Source: Psychromonas sp. CNPT3 (GTDB lineage Bacteria; Pseudomonadota; Gammaproteobacteria; Enterobacterales; Psychromonadaceae). From it: a stretch of DNA of 64,000 nt. Below the pieces are notes generated by a model that worked only from the letters and a program-made list of their open reading frames with translations, ran no database searches and had not been told where the DNA came from. Positions 45,647 to 56,245 of this stretch are shown in pieces; position 1 is the stretch's first letter; each line of letters starts with the position of its first letter. The translations under genes and the position numbers were made by a program. The stretch covers positions 1,941,883 through 2,005,882 of the forward strand of contig NC_020802.1 of NCBI RefSeq assembly GCF_000153405.2. Reading direction: 5' to 3'.

Positions 45647-47068
45647 CTACGCTTTAATGTCAGTCACGTTTTCAAGACGCTGAATAAGTGACGGTTCCCA
45701 ATCAGTAACAGAAAATGACTGGGCTTGAATTTTTAATGTTGTATATTGTGCACTCGCTAACGCGCCTAATTTATAGTTATGCATTACATCGGCAGATAAC
45801 ATTCGCCAATAAAATTTATCACGTGGCTCTTTAGCCTCTTTTAAACCTTCATTTAACATCGCTAATGCCACAGAAACACCTCCATCTTCAGCCAATACAA
45901 ATGCTTTTTTTAAGGTTTCATCCCATAAACCCGGCATTGTACCTAACGAGTTACAATTATTAACATCATTGAGCCAGCGCTGCGTTTCTTGACTCGCAAA
46001 TGCAACTGAGCCTTGAAAAGACATGTTTAATAAAGTGGGTAGACGCCCGATAAAAATTAAAAGCTCATCCCTTATAGCTGTCGCTAAATCTTTTTCGCCT
46101 AATTTCATCGCTATTCGAAAACTTAAATAATGTCCATCGAGCCAAAATGGCGTTAACGTCAAGCTTTTTTCTACTTTACGCCATAAAACTAAATCTGCCC
46201 CTCGCTCTAATTGATCTTCATACTCTTGAATACGATCTATTGATAACGGCATTAATTGTGTTTGCCCATGTTGATCTGCATCAGGTAGCGAAACAACCGC
46301 TAACCACGTCGCTAAACGACGCAAACGTAAGCTGTAAACAGAGCCATTATCCAGCTCAGTTAAAAAATCGGCCATTTTAAATAACGTTTGTTTCGTAGCA
46401 CGATCGCTACTACTGTCAGTTTTAAACTTGCTAATAGCAGATAAATTCGAGGCCGTATTTTCGCTCTCAGCCTTTAAAGTACTCGACTCTGACGTTCCAG
46501 GTAATACGGTATCCACACTAAGCGGTGATAATTTATTCGTTAATAAAACTTGTACGTCATCAACTAAAGTAAGCGGTAATGAATATGTTTTTACTACCTC
46601 TTTCCATTGCTCAATGGCATTTTCAAGTTCGACTTTTAAATCAACAGCAAACATTTCAGCATCTAAGTTTTGTGCAGATTTAAATGTTCTTTGCGCTATT
46701 TGACTAAAAAATTTACGACGTGGTAATGCCCCTCTATCACCAGGAGCCGGATAGCAGGTCTCCCAAAAGGCAGTCATAAAATCAATTAATATATACACAG
46801 ATAACGTGAAACGCTCTGCGCTTGCTTGATACTGCATACATTGTAGTAAGTATGTTAATATTTTTAGATCTTTTGTTTTATTCTCCAATAAATTCATACA
46901 GATCTTCTCTATTTCATCCCACTGCACTTCACCATGTGAAAGAGAGCCCACTTTTATCATCTGTGTTTCCACAAAATCAAGTAACGGATCATCAAGCAGA
47001 CGCTCACCCACCGCGCATTTCGCTCGGATAGGTTTTTTTATTCGTTCACGATAATTTTTCATGTTCAT
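45647..47068 (-). CDS. tssA: TssA-like protein (VasJ)
   Basis: The 473-residue protein has an ImpA N-terminal domain (roughly residues 1-150, with YPAPGDRGALPRRKFFSQIA) and a C-terminal VasJ-type region with DWEPSLIQRLEN at the end. TssA proteins dock on the baseplate and coordinate tube and sheath polymerisation. The gene lies 13 bases upstream of tssM, in V. cholerae order. Confidence 0.9.
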   Translation of the reverse strand: MNMKNYRERIKKPIRAKCAVGERLLDDPLLDFVETQMIKVGSLSHGEVQWDEIEKICMNLLENKTKDLKILTYLLQCMQYQASAERFTLSVYILIDFMTAFWETCYPAPGDRGALPRRKFFSQIAQRTFKSAQNLDAEMFAVDLKVELENAIEQWKEVVKTYSLPLTLVDDVQVLLTNKLSPLSVDTVLPGTSESSTLKAESENTASNLSAISKFKTDSSSDRATKQTLFKMADFLTELDNGSVYSLRLRRLATWLAVVSLPDADQHGQTQLMPLSIDRIQEYEDQLERGADLVLWRKVEKSLTLTPFWLDGHYLSFRIAMKLGEKDLATAIRDELLIFIGRLPTLLNMSFQGSVAFASQETQRWLNDVNNCNSLGTMPGLWDETLKKAFVLAEDGGVSVALAMLNEGLKEAKEPRDKFYWRMLSADVMHNYKLGALASAQYTTLKIQAQSFSVTDWEPSLIQRLENVTDIKA

Positions 47069-47077
47069 GAGTGACTC

Positions 47078-47839
47078 CTACCAACGACATGCTTTACGTA
47101 ACGGCTTTATTGACTGACTCAGATCCTTTGTATCAAAATAAAGACCATCTATCTCAGCGCTATTGGAACGAAACACTAACTGCGTGTTATCTAGCATCGT
47201 TTTCATTATCTCAATCGCAGTGAGACCCCGCCCAGAGCGAATAATAAAACCACTATTATCACTACTCCAGATTTGAGTTAAAGCTGGATTTCCCGGTATC
47301 GTAATACCTATTCGTGCACTCTTAATTGCTTTAGGTAATACTATCTCCACACGACTGATATTGTCTAAACAGCTCAACATCAAAATAGGTAATTGTTTGT
47401 TTTTAGATGTTTTTTCAGTCAATGGCTTAGCTAATAACAACAATGAGGATGGATCTGAGTGATATACACCTTTACTCGTTGCCGTTAACCACATGTCTGC
47501 CTTTTTATTATTAATATCTGCATAAGTTAAATTAAAACCACGTTTGTTTTTTCGAGTTGACTCTCCCGTAAACGCTCGCTTCCACACCTCCGATCTTGTT
47601 GGCGTTATTATCACTTTAGTCTTTTGTTGCATGTATTCAATAGGTGTATTAAACGTTTCATCAAAACATTTTAAACGCTGTAATCGACCTTCAATTTTAG
47701 TACATACTTGCTCATGCATTACCGATCCGTTGTTGTTAACACTCGTAACTTCAGCCGCTAACACATTAAAAGACAAGCAATATAATAAAAAGGCATAACC
47801 TGAACAAAGTAGTAAACGTAATGATCTTTTTCTCATCAT
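47078..47839 (-). CDS. vasI: VasI/TagO-type T6SS-associated protein
   Basis: The 253-residue protein begins with a cleavable signal (SLRLLLCSGYAFLLYCLS to FNVLAA). It contains IEGRLQRLKCFDETFNTP, a block typical of VasI, with paired cysteines (CTKIEGRLQRLKC). It probably acts in the periplasm. Its precise role in T6SS is not established. The start overlaps the vasH stop (ATGA). Confidence 0.85.
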   Translation of the reverse strand: MMRKRSLRLLLCSGYAFLLYCLSFNVLAAEVTSVNNNGSVMHEQVCTKIEGRLQRLKCFDETFNTPIEYMQQKTKVIITPTRSEVWKRAFTGESTRKNKRGFNLTYADINNKKADMWLTATSKGVYHSDPSSLLLLAKPLTEKTSKNKQLPILMLSCLDNISRVEIVLPKAIKSARIGITIPGNPALTQIWSSDNSGFIIRSGRGLTAIEIMKTMLDNTQLVFRSNSAEIDGLYFDTKDLSQSIKPLRKACRW

Positions 47840-49392
47840 TTAACCTTTAATTTAAATTTTAAGCATTTACCTGCCAAAGTTCTTTTAGGTAAACCTAAAC
47901 TCTCCGCAGCTTTTGTTCGATCACCACTAAATTGCAGCAAACGAGAACGAATGATCTCTCTTTCATAATTTTGTAATGCTAATTTTAAATTTCGAATATC
48001 AATAATCTGTTTTTTCTTCTTTTTCACCTCATCAACAGCCGTCATACTTATGTCAGTCTCAAGGCCTAATATAAGCGCTCGATCATCAAAACTTTCAATT
48101 CCAACCTCTTCACCATTAGCCGTTTGTGCACAAGCAAACTCTATCAAATGACGTAATTCACGAACATTGCCAGGAAAACTGTAACTGCATAGATGATCTA
48201 GCGCGCTGTAACAAATGCCTCTAATATTCGTTTTATGATCCTCATTAAATTTATCAACAAAGTGCAATGCTAATTCTGAAATATCATCAGCACGCTCTTT
48301 TAATGTTGGTAAAAGTAACGGATATTGATATAACCGATAATATAAATCATGACGAAAATCACCTGACTCAACCCGACTTCGCAAATTAACATGGGTGGCT
48401 GCAACCAGACGAAAATCAGAGCTTATTTCCTTCTCTGAGCCGACAGGGCGAAATTTATGCGTCTCTAAAACACGTAATAATTTAGCCTGTAAAGCCAAAG
48501 GCATATCACCTATTTCATCTAAAAATAAAGTGCCTCCATCTGCCTCTTCCACTAAACCTTTTTTTTTACGCTCAGCGCCAGAAAATGCCCCTTTTGCATG
48601 TCCAAACCATTCACTTTCAAGTAAACTCTCCGGCGTTGCTGCACAATTGATTGCAATAAAAGAACCTTTATTACGAGCAGATAAGTCATGTACTGCACGC
48701 GCTACAAGCTCTTTACCCGTACCCGTTTCACCTTGTATTAGTACGCTCAGCCCTGATTGTGCAGCAGTGACGATTTGAGTGCGTAATCGATTAATTAGAT
48801 CACTGCTACCAATTAATTTACTGGTTAAATTAATTGACATTCCACGTTGACTCTCTTGTTGACGTAAACGTGTAATAGACTCATTTAAAACTGTTTTTTG
48901 ATTTTCTTGTTGACCTTTATCTTGGATCATTTGCCAATGACGAAGAAATAATTTACTAAATTGTATACAGTCATTTTCAGCTAGCACCGCGTCAATAATT
49001 GCAGGTGGCGCCATCACAACTAATAATGCTTTTACCTTATTTTCTACCTCGCAAAGAGGCAAGATCAAGACACTATCCGTACGTGAAATATTGCTCATTA
49101 AAGCGCAAAAAGCCGAATTAGAGCGCCAATAAAGTAATCGTTTCGCATCAAGTCGCATTAAAGATGCAGATTGCAACGCGTGTGCAAAAGGGCTATCAAA
49201 ATCATTAACCCCCCAAAGTAACTTTTGAGGATGATTAATCGCCATTAAGTTTCGCCCATCGGCACACGGAAATAATATGTGCGCAGCAGACAAATGTAAC
49301 TCGGTCTTTAATGCCTCAATAAATTTAAGTGCCAATTCATTACAGTCATGTATAGCGGTTAATTCACTTGCTATTTTAAGCCACTGAACCAT
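47836..49392 (-). CDS. vasH: VasH, sigma-54-dependent transcription activator
   Basis: The 518-residue enhancer-binding protein has a GAF-like N-terminal domain (1-180), an AAA+ domain with Walker A GETGTGKELVARAVHD and Walker B LFLDEIGDM, and a C-terminal Fis-type helix-turn-helix (TKAAESLGLPKRTLA). The sigma-54 contact loop reads GAFSGA in place of the usual GAFTGA. In V. cholerae VasH drives hcp operons with RpoN. The hcp gene in this window has a matching sigma-54 promoter, so it is a likely target. Confidence 0.93.
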   Translation of the reverse strand: MVQWLKIASELTAIHDCNELALKFIEALKTELHLSAAHILFPCADGRNLMAINHPQKLLWGVNDFDSPFAHALQSASLMRLDAKRLLYWRSNSAFCALMSNISRTDSVLILPLCEVENKVKALLVVMAPPAIIDAVLAENDCIQFSKLFLRHWQMIQDKGQQENQKTVLNESITRLRQQESQRGMSINLTSKLIGSSDLINRLRTQIVTAAQSGLSVLIQGETGTGKELVARAVHDLSARNKGSFIAINCAATPESLLESEWFGHAKGAFSGAERKKKGLVEEADGGTLFLDEIGDMPLALQAKLLRVLETHKFRPVGSEKEISSDFRLVAATHVNLRSRVESGDFRHDLYYRLYQYPLLLPTLKERADDISELALHFVDKFNEDHKTNIRGICYSALDHLCSYSFPGNVRELRHLIEFACAQTANGEEVGIESFDDRALILGLETDISMTAVDEVKKKKKQIIDIRNLKLALQNYEREIIRSRLLQFSGDRTKAAESLGLPKRTLAGKCLKFKLKVK

Positions 49393-49398
49393 TAATAA

Positions 49399-52110
49399 TT
49401 ACTCCACTTCACCAAAAAACTCGCCGTCTTTCACTGTCAAATAAATACGATGTACATCTTCACGAGCCGCTAATTTATTTAATAATGCAAGTGATATTGC
49501 AGGTAACATTTGACCTTCAATAATGGCTTCTAACATTCGAGCACCATTTTCAGAACGTGTTGAACGACGCAAAATTTCATCTATTAAGGAGTCATCTATT
49601 TTTACTTCAGCCTTATAACGACTCATAAATAACGTTTCTAAACGAGATAATTTTCCACAAATTATTTGTTTTAAAATAGACTCTCCAAGTGGTCGATAGA
49701 CAACAACTTCCATGCGTGCGAGTAACGCAGGTTTAAAGAAAGCCGCCAACTCAGGATAAATTTTATCTTCAATTATTCCTGTTTCAATGCGATGGTCAAC
49801 AATGCTTTGATAAGCCAAATTTGAAGTTAAAAAGAAAACAATATTTTGACAATCAATCAAGCGACCTTCACCATCAGCCATCTCACCTTTATCAAATGCT
49901 TGGTAAAATAAATTTAATACATCAGGGTGTGCCTTTTCGACTTCATCAAGTAAAACAATTGAATATGGCATTTTACGAATAGCTTCGGTTAATACGCCAC
50001 CTTCACCAAAACCAACATAACCAGGAGGCGAACCGATTAAACGAGATACAGTATGCTTTTCTTGATATTCTGACATGTTTATTGTGGTCAGAAATTGCCG
50101 TCCGCCATATAACTTTTCAGCTAATTGCAAAACAGTTTCTGTTTTTCCTACTCCACTTGGACCCACTAATAAAAAAGCACCTTTGGGTCTACCTGGTCGA
50201 CGCAAATCTGCACGTGAAGTTAACATATGTCGATGAATTGTAGCGAGTGCAGTATCTTGACCTTTTATTGTTGCACCGAGTAACTGCGGTAAATTAGTTA
50301 TTTTAGTGAGTTCGTCTGCATTCATTTGCTCAACGGGTACACCCGTCCAATCCGCAATGACCTCTGCTATTTGCTCTGCATCTACTTCCGGGTGCATTAA
50401 CACTTCGCTATGAGGGATAGCGGCAAGCTCTGCATATAGACTCTTTAACTGTTCACGTAACTCATTCTCTTGCTCTGGCGTCTTTTTTTGTGGCGCAATA
50501 GATGCACTTTCAACTGCAATGTTAGTCGATTCTGTTTCAACGCTAACATCGGTATCTGTATCGCTATCTGTATCGCTATCAATACCTGTCGATATCGCAA
50601 CACTATCATCTAAAATACTTTGGCGGATAATAATCACTTTCTCAACTACTTCACGCTGTATCTCCCAAGCATCATGCAACTTTTTAATCAATGCTCGCGT
50701 CTCTACTTCTAATTTTAATAATTCGTCTAAACGCTCTTCATCAATATTTCGAGCTAACTTTTTTTGACGATTTAACATGTTAATTTCAAGTTGGCGTTGA
50801 TAACAAATATTTTCAAGTTCGCCAATGCGACGAGGAGGAGAGCTCAAATTAATTGCTATACGAGCACAGGCAGTATCAAGTACATCAATCGCTTTATCGG
50901 GAAGTTGACGACCCGATACGTAACGAGCCGATAGCTCAGCGGCAGCTCGAAGCGCCTCATCACTGATAAGTACCTTATGCGCTTTCTCATAAACTTGATG
51001 CAAACCACGTAAAATATCCACCGCTTGCTCTACGCTAGGCTCATCTAATTTTACGAGTTGAAAACGACGATTTAAGGCGGGATCTTTTTCAAAATATTTT
51101 TTGTATTCTTTCCAAGTAGTGGCCGCTATCGTACATAATTCACCTCGGGCAAGTGCTGGTTTCAATAAGTTCGCCGCATCATTACCATCTTGATTACCCG
51201 CTCCTATTAAAGTATGCGCCTCATCTATAAATAAAATTATCGGTGTTGATGATGCTTTTACTTCATCAATAAGCCCTTTTAAACGTTTTTCAAATTCACC
51301 TTTTACCGACGCTCCCGCTTGCAAACGTCCCAAATCCAATGACATTAATTCAACGTCACGCAATGACTCCGGCACTTTATTTTCAACAATACGCAATGCT
51401 AAGCCTTCGACAACAGCACTTTTACCTACACCTGCATCGCCTACTACAATAGGATTATTTTTACGACGACGACACAATATATCAATCATTAAGTTAATTT
51501 CAGCATCCCGGCATATCACCGGATCTAACTCACCTTTTCGTGCTTGCTCAGTAAAATTACAACAAAAACGTGATAAAGCAGTCGTTGAATCATTCAATAC
51601 CGATACTGATTTAGACGTATCGAGCGGAGCTGGAGACTCTGTAGAGCCAGAGGTTAAGATCGAAAAATTCTTACGCAACGTCTCACAATTAAAAGATTTT
51701 AATAAATCATGTAAGCTAAATTCTAAGTAACGATCCGAGCGTAATAACGCGGCTAAAAAAATAGCCCCTGAACGTAGCTCTGTCTCATTAAGTTCAATTG
51801 AGCTTAATAACCACGCATCTTGTAATAATTCAACTAATAATGGCGAAAAAGCGGGGTAAGTCTCGTGACTATCGTTACTACGAGCCATCACTGCACCAAT
51901 CTTTTGCTTTAGAACATCATGATCTAGACCCGCTTGTTTAATTAATACTCGAACATCCGATAATGGATTTTCAAGTAAACTAAAAAGCAAATGCTCAAAT
52001 GTTACTTCTGAATTTTGACGACTAATACATACCGATGCAGCTTGCTCTAAAGCAAGCTTCGTTTGCGCATTTAATTTACCAATTAATGTTGGCAGTTCGA
52101 TTCTTATCAC
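49399..52110 (-). CDS. clpV: ClpV (TssH), T6SS sheath-recycling ATPase
   Basis: The 903-residue double-ring AAA+ protein has Walker A motifs GDAGVGKSAVVEG and GPSGVGKTETVLQL, Walker B LFIDEAHTLIGAG and VLLDEVEKAHPD, and an N-terminal Clp domain (QTKLALEQAASVCISRQNSE). It disassembles contracted TssB/TssC sheath. An unusual Asp/Thr/Ser-rich run (STGIDSDTDSDTDTDVSVE) lies after the coiled-coil middle domain, near residue 510. It is encoded by short DNA repeats (TATCGCTATCTG), so its length may vary between strains. Confidence 0.95.
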   Translation of the reverse strand: MIRIELPTLIGKLNAQTKLALEQAASVCISRQNSEVTFEHLLFSLLENPLSDVRVLIKQAGLDHDVLKQKIGAVMARSNDSHETYPAFSPLLVELLQDAWLLSSIELNETELRSGAIFLAALLRSDRYLEFSLHDLLKSFNCETLRKNFSILTSGSTESPAPLDTSKSVSVLNDSTTALSRFCCNFTEQARKGELDPVICRDAEINLMIDILCRRRKNNPIVVGDAGVGKSAVVEGLALRIVENKVPESLRDVELMSLDLGRLQAGASVKGEFEKRLKGLIDEVKASSTPIILFIDEAHTLIGAGNQDGNDAANLLKPALARGELCTIAATTWKEYKKYFEKDPALNRRFQLVKLDEPSVEQAVDILRGLHQVYEKAHKVLISDEALRAAAELSARYVSGRQLPDKAIDVLDTACARIAINLSSPPRRIGELENICYQRQLEINMLNRQKKLARNIDEERLDELLKLEVETRALIKKLHDAWEIQREVVEKVIIIRQSILDDSVAISTGIDSDTDSDTDTDVSVETESTNIAVESASIAPQKKTPEQENELREQLKSLYAELAAIPHSEVLMHPEVDAEQIAEVIADWTGVPVEQMNADELTKITNLPQLLGATIKGQDTALATIHRHMLTSRADLRRPGRPKGAFLLVGPSGVGKTETVLQLAEKLYGGRQFLTTINMSEYQEKHTVSRLIGSPPGYVGFGEGGVLTEAIRKMPYSIVLLDEVEKAHPDVLNLFYQAFDKGEMADGEGRLIDCQNIVFFLTSNLAYQSIVDHRIETGIIEDKIYPELAAFFKPALLARMEVVVYRPLGESILKQIICGKLSRLETLFMSRYKAEVKIDDSLIDEILRRSTRSENGARMLEAIIEGQMLPAISLALLNKLAAREDVHRIYLTVKDGEFFGEVE

Positions 52111-52121
52111 AAGCTCACCTT

Positions 52122-52913
52122 TTATTGTAGTATTTGATTTAGTTGCTCTAATACATCCGTTGATTTAGTGTGTAATAACAACGAATAGCCTATAAAAATA
52201 ACCACGCAAGTCACTAAAAACCCGGAAAACACTATCGGTAAAGGTATTTGACGACTTATATTATATTTTGTCGTTATCACATGTTTTGTTGCATGCGTCA
52301 GCTCTTCCGGTTCGTTTTCTTGTATGCGACGTAATATTGCATATAAATTCGCAACCACTTTGTCATACTCATCTCGCCCGTTACTCATTACTCGGTATTG
52401 ACCTTCAAAACCAAGACAAAAAGATAAGAATATAAACTCTAAAAGCTCCTTATAACGCGTAGGTTCCCCTTCGAGACGATTCAAAATAATGAATACTTTC
52501 TCTCCGCCCCACGTTTCATTGTGAAAACGGCTAAGTAATGAGTTTTCAATCCAAATACTATCGGCGCCCCATGCTGTATTCATCACTGCTTCATCTATAA
52601 ATGAACACAGAACATAACGGTAAGAAATTATCACTGCACGCTCATAACCCGCCTCTTTTAACTCAACTTCAATCGCCTTTACTTCTTCAACGGCTTGCTT
52701 GTAAATATCATAAACATTGTCACAAGTTGATAATCCTCTTACGCGTAACGCCATACCCATCAAAGGCGTAGCTGCATCAATTAAAGGGTTAATATTGTCA
52801 CCACGCAACTTAAACCAATAGTCTTGATCTGCGTCTATTTTACTGACTTCATCAAAAAGCAAATTGTTATAACTCTCCAATGAGGTCGGTTCATCAAATA
52901 ATACATCTGCCAT
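52122..52913 (-). CDS. tssL: TssL (DotU-type), T6SS membrane complex
   Basis: The 263-residue protein has the DotU cytoplasmic domain (ISYRYVLCSFIDEAVMNTAW, WGGEKVFIIL) and one C-terminal membrane helix (IPLPIVFSGFLVTCVVIFIG). It partners with TssM. There is no peptidoglycan-binding OmpA domain. It begins 3 bases after tssK. Confidence 0.95.
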   Translation of the reverse strand: MADVLFDEPTSLESYNNLLFDEVSKIDADQDYWFKLRGDNINPLIDAATPLMGMALRVRGLSTCDNVYDIYKQAVEEVKAIEVELKEAGYERAVIISYRYVLCSFIDEAVMNTAWGADSIWIENSLLSRFHNETWGGEKVFIILNRLEGEPTRYKELLEFIFLSFCLGFEGQYRVMSNGRDEYDKVVANLYAILRRIQENEPEELTHATKHVITTKYNISRQIPLPIVFSGFLVTCVVIFIGYSLLLHTKSTDVLEQLNQILQ

Positions 52914-52916
52914 AAA

Positions 52917-54251
52917 TTAACTCCTTATTGCCCAGAACTGCAGATCAAGATCAGGTAAATCTCCCGCTACATGAAATGCAAAACCACTCGAATTGTTGAT
53001 CATTTTCCATGCGGGATTTGTCTTATCTAATTGATAATAAGTGTAGCCAGCATGATAGGGAAGTTGACGAGGGGCAACCGGTAGTGCAATTATAGGTATC
53101 CCCGGTAATTGCAATGATATCAACTCACGAATTTTTTCAACGGAGGCGACTTTGGTCTGTTGAATAAATAATTTGCGTAACTCATCAAGTGGCATTTTAG
53201 CGCGCACAGATAAAATAAAATCAGCATCACGTAATAATGAGGGATCTTGTACTGGTGCTACCATGATGCCATATTTGCGTTTGTGTAATTGCAACGAAAC
53301 GGCGCGGGGCTCAAGAACAATACTCAGTGATTGACGTAACATCGACATCACCGATAAAAAAGACTCTAATGGCATATCATGGTTGTAACTAACAAATTCA
53401 GGCGCTAATCGACTTTCATCTGTAAATGAAGAAAGCTCTCCACACATAGCACTCAAACTTTCATACAAACGTTCGGGGTGAAGGCTACGTAAATTCGATA
53501 AATGTTGTAATTGTGGTTGCATTCGATTTAAAGCTTGTAACAACATAAAATCAGATACATCAGCAACGCCTCCTTGACTTGGCGAGCCTATACGTTGCGC
53601 TATATTCTTCGCGCGTTCACGCATTAAACCTGCCATTTCACCTATAAAACGGTGTAATACTGGCACGCCAGAAACATTTAAGTGGCAAGGGATAAAATTT
53701 GTATCTAACACCACACTACCATCAGGACGTTTTTCTAAAATACGTGCAATAGCAATAGACGCATATGCACTTCTATCTTCTTTCTCTAACATTAAGCGGA
53801 CAGAGACAGAGCTAACATCAATGTTTGTTGTATCGCCTTGCTGGGTATGAATATCTCGCGCTTCATGACGGACTAATTGATAGCGCCCGCCTCCTGCGCT
53901 ATCAGGCCAGCTTATCTCAGTAATTGAATCTGTGCGTAAGGAAATAGCTAAATATACGATTTGATTCGCAAATGAGCTATCAACAATTTCTAATGCTTTG
54001 GGTAACATATCTTCTTGTGGGATATAAAATATAGTACCGTCAGGCATCACTCCCACAGCTCGCTCTATTGCAATACGACCAAAACTTAAATATTCTGGAT
54101 TTAATAATATTTCAGTGATCCCATACAGGTAACGACTGACAGATCCAATGCGTACATCAATTAGATGCTCTGTATAACGTTGCTGTTGCTGAAAATGTTG
54201 TGGCTTAATAAACAAGCCCTCACTCCAAACAACTCTATTTCTTGCAGACAT
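52917..54251 (-). CDS. tssK: TssK, T6SS baseplate component
   Basis: The 444-residue protein starts with NRVVWSEGLFIKPQHFQQQQ, the conserved opening of TssK. It connects the baseplate (TssEFG) to the membrane complex. Length and gene position are typical, between tssJ and tssL. Confidence 0.95.
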   Translation of the reverse strand: MSARNRVVWSEGLFIKPQHFQQQQRYTEHLIDVRIGSVSRYLYGITEILLNPEYLSFGRIAIERAVGVMPDGTIFYIPQEDMLPKALEIVDSSFANQIVYLAISLRTDSITEISWPDSAGGGRYQLVRHEARDIHTQQGDTTNIDVSSVSVRLMLEKEDRSAYASIAIARILEKRPDGSVVLDTNFIPCHLNVSGVPVLHRFIGEMAGLMRERAKNIAQRIGSPSQGGVADVSDFMLLQALNRMQPQLQHLSNLRSLHPERLYESLSAMCGELSSFTDESRLAPEFVSYNHDMPLESFLSVMSMLRQSLSIVLEPRAVSLQLHKRKYGIMVAPVQDPSLLRDADFILSVRAKMPLDELRKLFIQQTKVASVEKIRELISLQLPGIPIIALPVAPRQLPYHAGYTYYQLDKTNPAWKMINNSSGFAFHVAGDLPDLDLQFWAIRS

Positions 54252-54253
54252 TT

Positions 54254-54727
54254 TTAATTCTCGATATTTAAGTTAACTTCATTTTCTTGAAAAAGCATTA
54301 ACAAATGGTATTCCTGCCCTAACGGCTTCACTTTCAATACTTTTTTCCATTGACTCTTATCAGGATCTGAATAACGCGCAATTACACCGATATAATGAGT
54401 ATCTTCATCTATTTTTTTCGTGTCTATGTACTTAAATTGACCGGGTAATAAAGCATAATCAGAATGATCTATATAGTTGCTTTTTAACGCACTCTTGGTA
54501 TCTTTAATTAATTGGTCATAATCTGCATTTAAAAACATTGAATCGTCTTCTAATTCGAAAACTTGAACTTCAATTAGGGTACCTTCTCCACTGAGATTTG
54601 GATTCACAGTCGCACTAGCAACCATGCTATACGTCACCGTGCTAGGCTGTATTTTCGGATCATAAGTCGAACTACATGCAAACAACTGCGTTGATAACAT
54701 AGCGACAATGATTAAACGACCGATCAT
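54254..54727 (-). CDS. tssJ: TssJ outer-membrane lipoprotein
   Basis: About 157 residues from the ATG at 54727, with GGAGG upstream and a start one base after the fha stop. The signal ends with lipobox LFAC, so the mature protein is anchored by Cys in the outer membrane. It contains the beta-sandwich pattern of TssJ (VTYSMVASATVNPNLSG). It recruits TssM. An earlier in-frame start inside fha would place the lipobox too far from the N-terminus. Confidence 0.92.
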   Translation of the reverse strand: MIGRLIIVAMLSTQLFACSSTYDPKIQPSTVTYSMVASATVNPNLSGEGTLIEVQVFELEDDSMFLNADYDQLIKDTKSALKSNYIDHSDYALLPGQFKYIDTKKIDEDTHYIGVIARYSDPDKSQWKKVLKVKPLGQEYHLLMLFQENEVNLNIEN

Positions 54728-54728
54728 A

Positions 54729-56237
54729 TTATTCCTCCTGCTGTTTCTCACGTAATGTTTTATCGTATGCTTGATCAAAAATCTCCCAAAATAACTTTTC
54801 GAAGCCATTTTGACGATTTGAGGTCAATTCACTGTAATAACTTTGATACATCTTCCATGCCCAAGCATCCTCACTTTCATTTATTCGCTCGCCTGTACGC
54901 TTATAGCGATTGAAGCGACGCGTTAATACTTCCGGTGAAAAAGCGTGTAAAATTTGATTTAAAGCATCACTGGTCGCCATTTGCACAGATTCATTATGAT
55001 GCTTTACTGTTTGCAAACTTTCAGCAATCGAAGAAGGTGCAGATAAGTGCACTAAACTACGCTTTACATCAAACATAGTCTGCACTGTCTGTTCATAAGA
55101 TAACCCTAGACGTAATGGATTATCTTCAATGGGTTGCAAGTTCTTATTCATGACGCCATAACGGCTATTTTCTACTTGTGAATGTAACTCTAATAAACCT
55201 TTAATGGCAGCTTGTAACGAAGCTCCTATTTCTTCCGATAAAATTTGCATTTCGCCCAAATTATTAAGATCACCCGTTTGTACCCCTAAACCTCGTAATA
55301 AAGGCGCCGCGACAAGGTGATTAACTCCGTTATCTAATGCGCTATCACCTTCATATAAATTAAAATTATCATCTATCTCATCTATGTCATCTATGTCATC
55401 TTCTAATAAATCGAGTACTTTATCGTTCATTGCGCTATCCTTTTGTGCCATATTACTGTTTGTAGTATGTAATGATTCAGAGCCCATTAGTTGTCGATAA
55501 GAAGACAATAACTTAGATCTGAAAATGCCTTTTGTGTTACAATTTAACGGTGTTTCTATTGCCGAACTTTTACTTTTTTCTTTAGATTCGGTTTTTAAGT
55601 AAATGGCAGCACTTTCATCACGCTCACAATCTGCTTGCATCATTATACTTGCACCCTGCTTTCCATGATCTTTCGCTAATAAATAGTCAACATTATCTTG
55701 TTCTATTTTCTCTTTTGTTTGCTTCGAATCCGCGCCAGAAAATTTACTAGAAAGCTCCCGTTCAACGCTATCTAACGCTTTTAACGGATCATCATTATTT
55801 TTTATTTCGTTTTTAGTTTCATTTGTAAATAATAATTTATGACTATGAATATCAATATCTAACGTATCTTCACCGTCTAAATCTAATATTTTTGCATCTG
55901 TATATTTATCATCGAAGTGCACTCGTATTTGATAAATACCAATGTTTAGAACATCTTTTTTATTAAGTTTTACAACTTTATTCTTGCCAATAGGCATTGA
56001 AGCATCATTTATATAAGTGCTCCCACAATTGTCATTTAAACAAAAGAAAGTATCTGTAAAAAAAATATTACAATGCAAGCTATGCACACTGTTTTTATCA
56101 TCTTGTAACTGCCAATCCGCATCAAAATCCCCACCAATGGAGCCTCCTTCAACACTAAATTTATGTGTTGCAGATAACCCAGCCTGTAGTAACTGAGAAT
56201 TGATCACTACCAATGTAACGCTACGCAATTCTGCCAT
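54729..56237 (-). CDS. fha: FHA-domain T6SS protein (TagH/VasC)
   Basis: The 502-residue protein has an N-terminal FHA domain (residues 1-100, with GGSIGGDFDADWQL, then NCGSTYINDASMPIG), a long low-complexity linker (roughly 110-300, rich in Asp, Ser and Lys), and a C-terminal VasC-type region with HAFSPEVLTRRFN near residue 430. FHA proteins in T6SS clusters usually respond to kinase signals, but no ppkA/pppA-type kinase or phosphatase gene is in the window, so it may act constitutively or through a distant kinase. Confidence 0.92.
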   Translation of the reverse strand: MAELRSVTLVVINSQLLQAGLSATHKFSVEGGSIGGDFDADWQLQDDKNSVHSLHCNIFFTDTFFCLNDNCGSTYINDASMPIGKNKVVKLNKKDVLNIGIYQIRVHFDDKYTDAKILDLDGEDTLDIDIHSHKLLFTNETKNEIKNNDDPLKALDSVERELSSKFSGADSKQTKEKIEQDNVDYLLAKDHGKQGASIMMQADCERDESAAIYLKTESKEKSKSSAIETPLNCNTKGIFRSKLLSSYRQLMGSESLHTTNSNMAQKDSAMNDKVLDLLEDDIDDIDEIDDNFNLYEGDSALDNGVNHLVAAPLLRGLGVQTGDLNNLGEMQILSEEIGASLQAAIKGLLELHSQVENSRYGVMNKNLQPIEDNPLRLGLSYEQTVQTMFDVKRSLVHLSAPSSIAESLQTVKHHNESVQMATSDALNQILHAFSPEVLTRRFNRYKRTGERINESEDAWAWKMYQSYYSELTSNRQNGFEKLFWEIFDQAYDKTLREKQQEE

Positions 56238-56245
56238 TTTTTTTC

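Noticed and set aside
54254-54808. Longer tssJ start inside fha
   Set aside because: It would put the lipobox about 45 residues from the N-terminus; the ATG at 54727 has an ideal ribosome-binding site.
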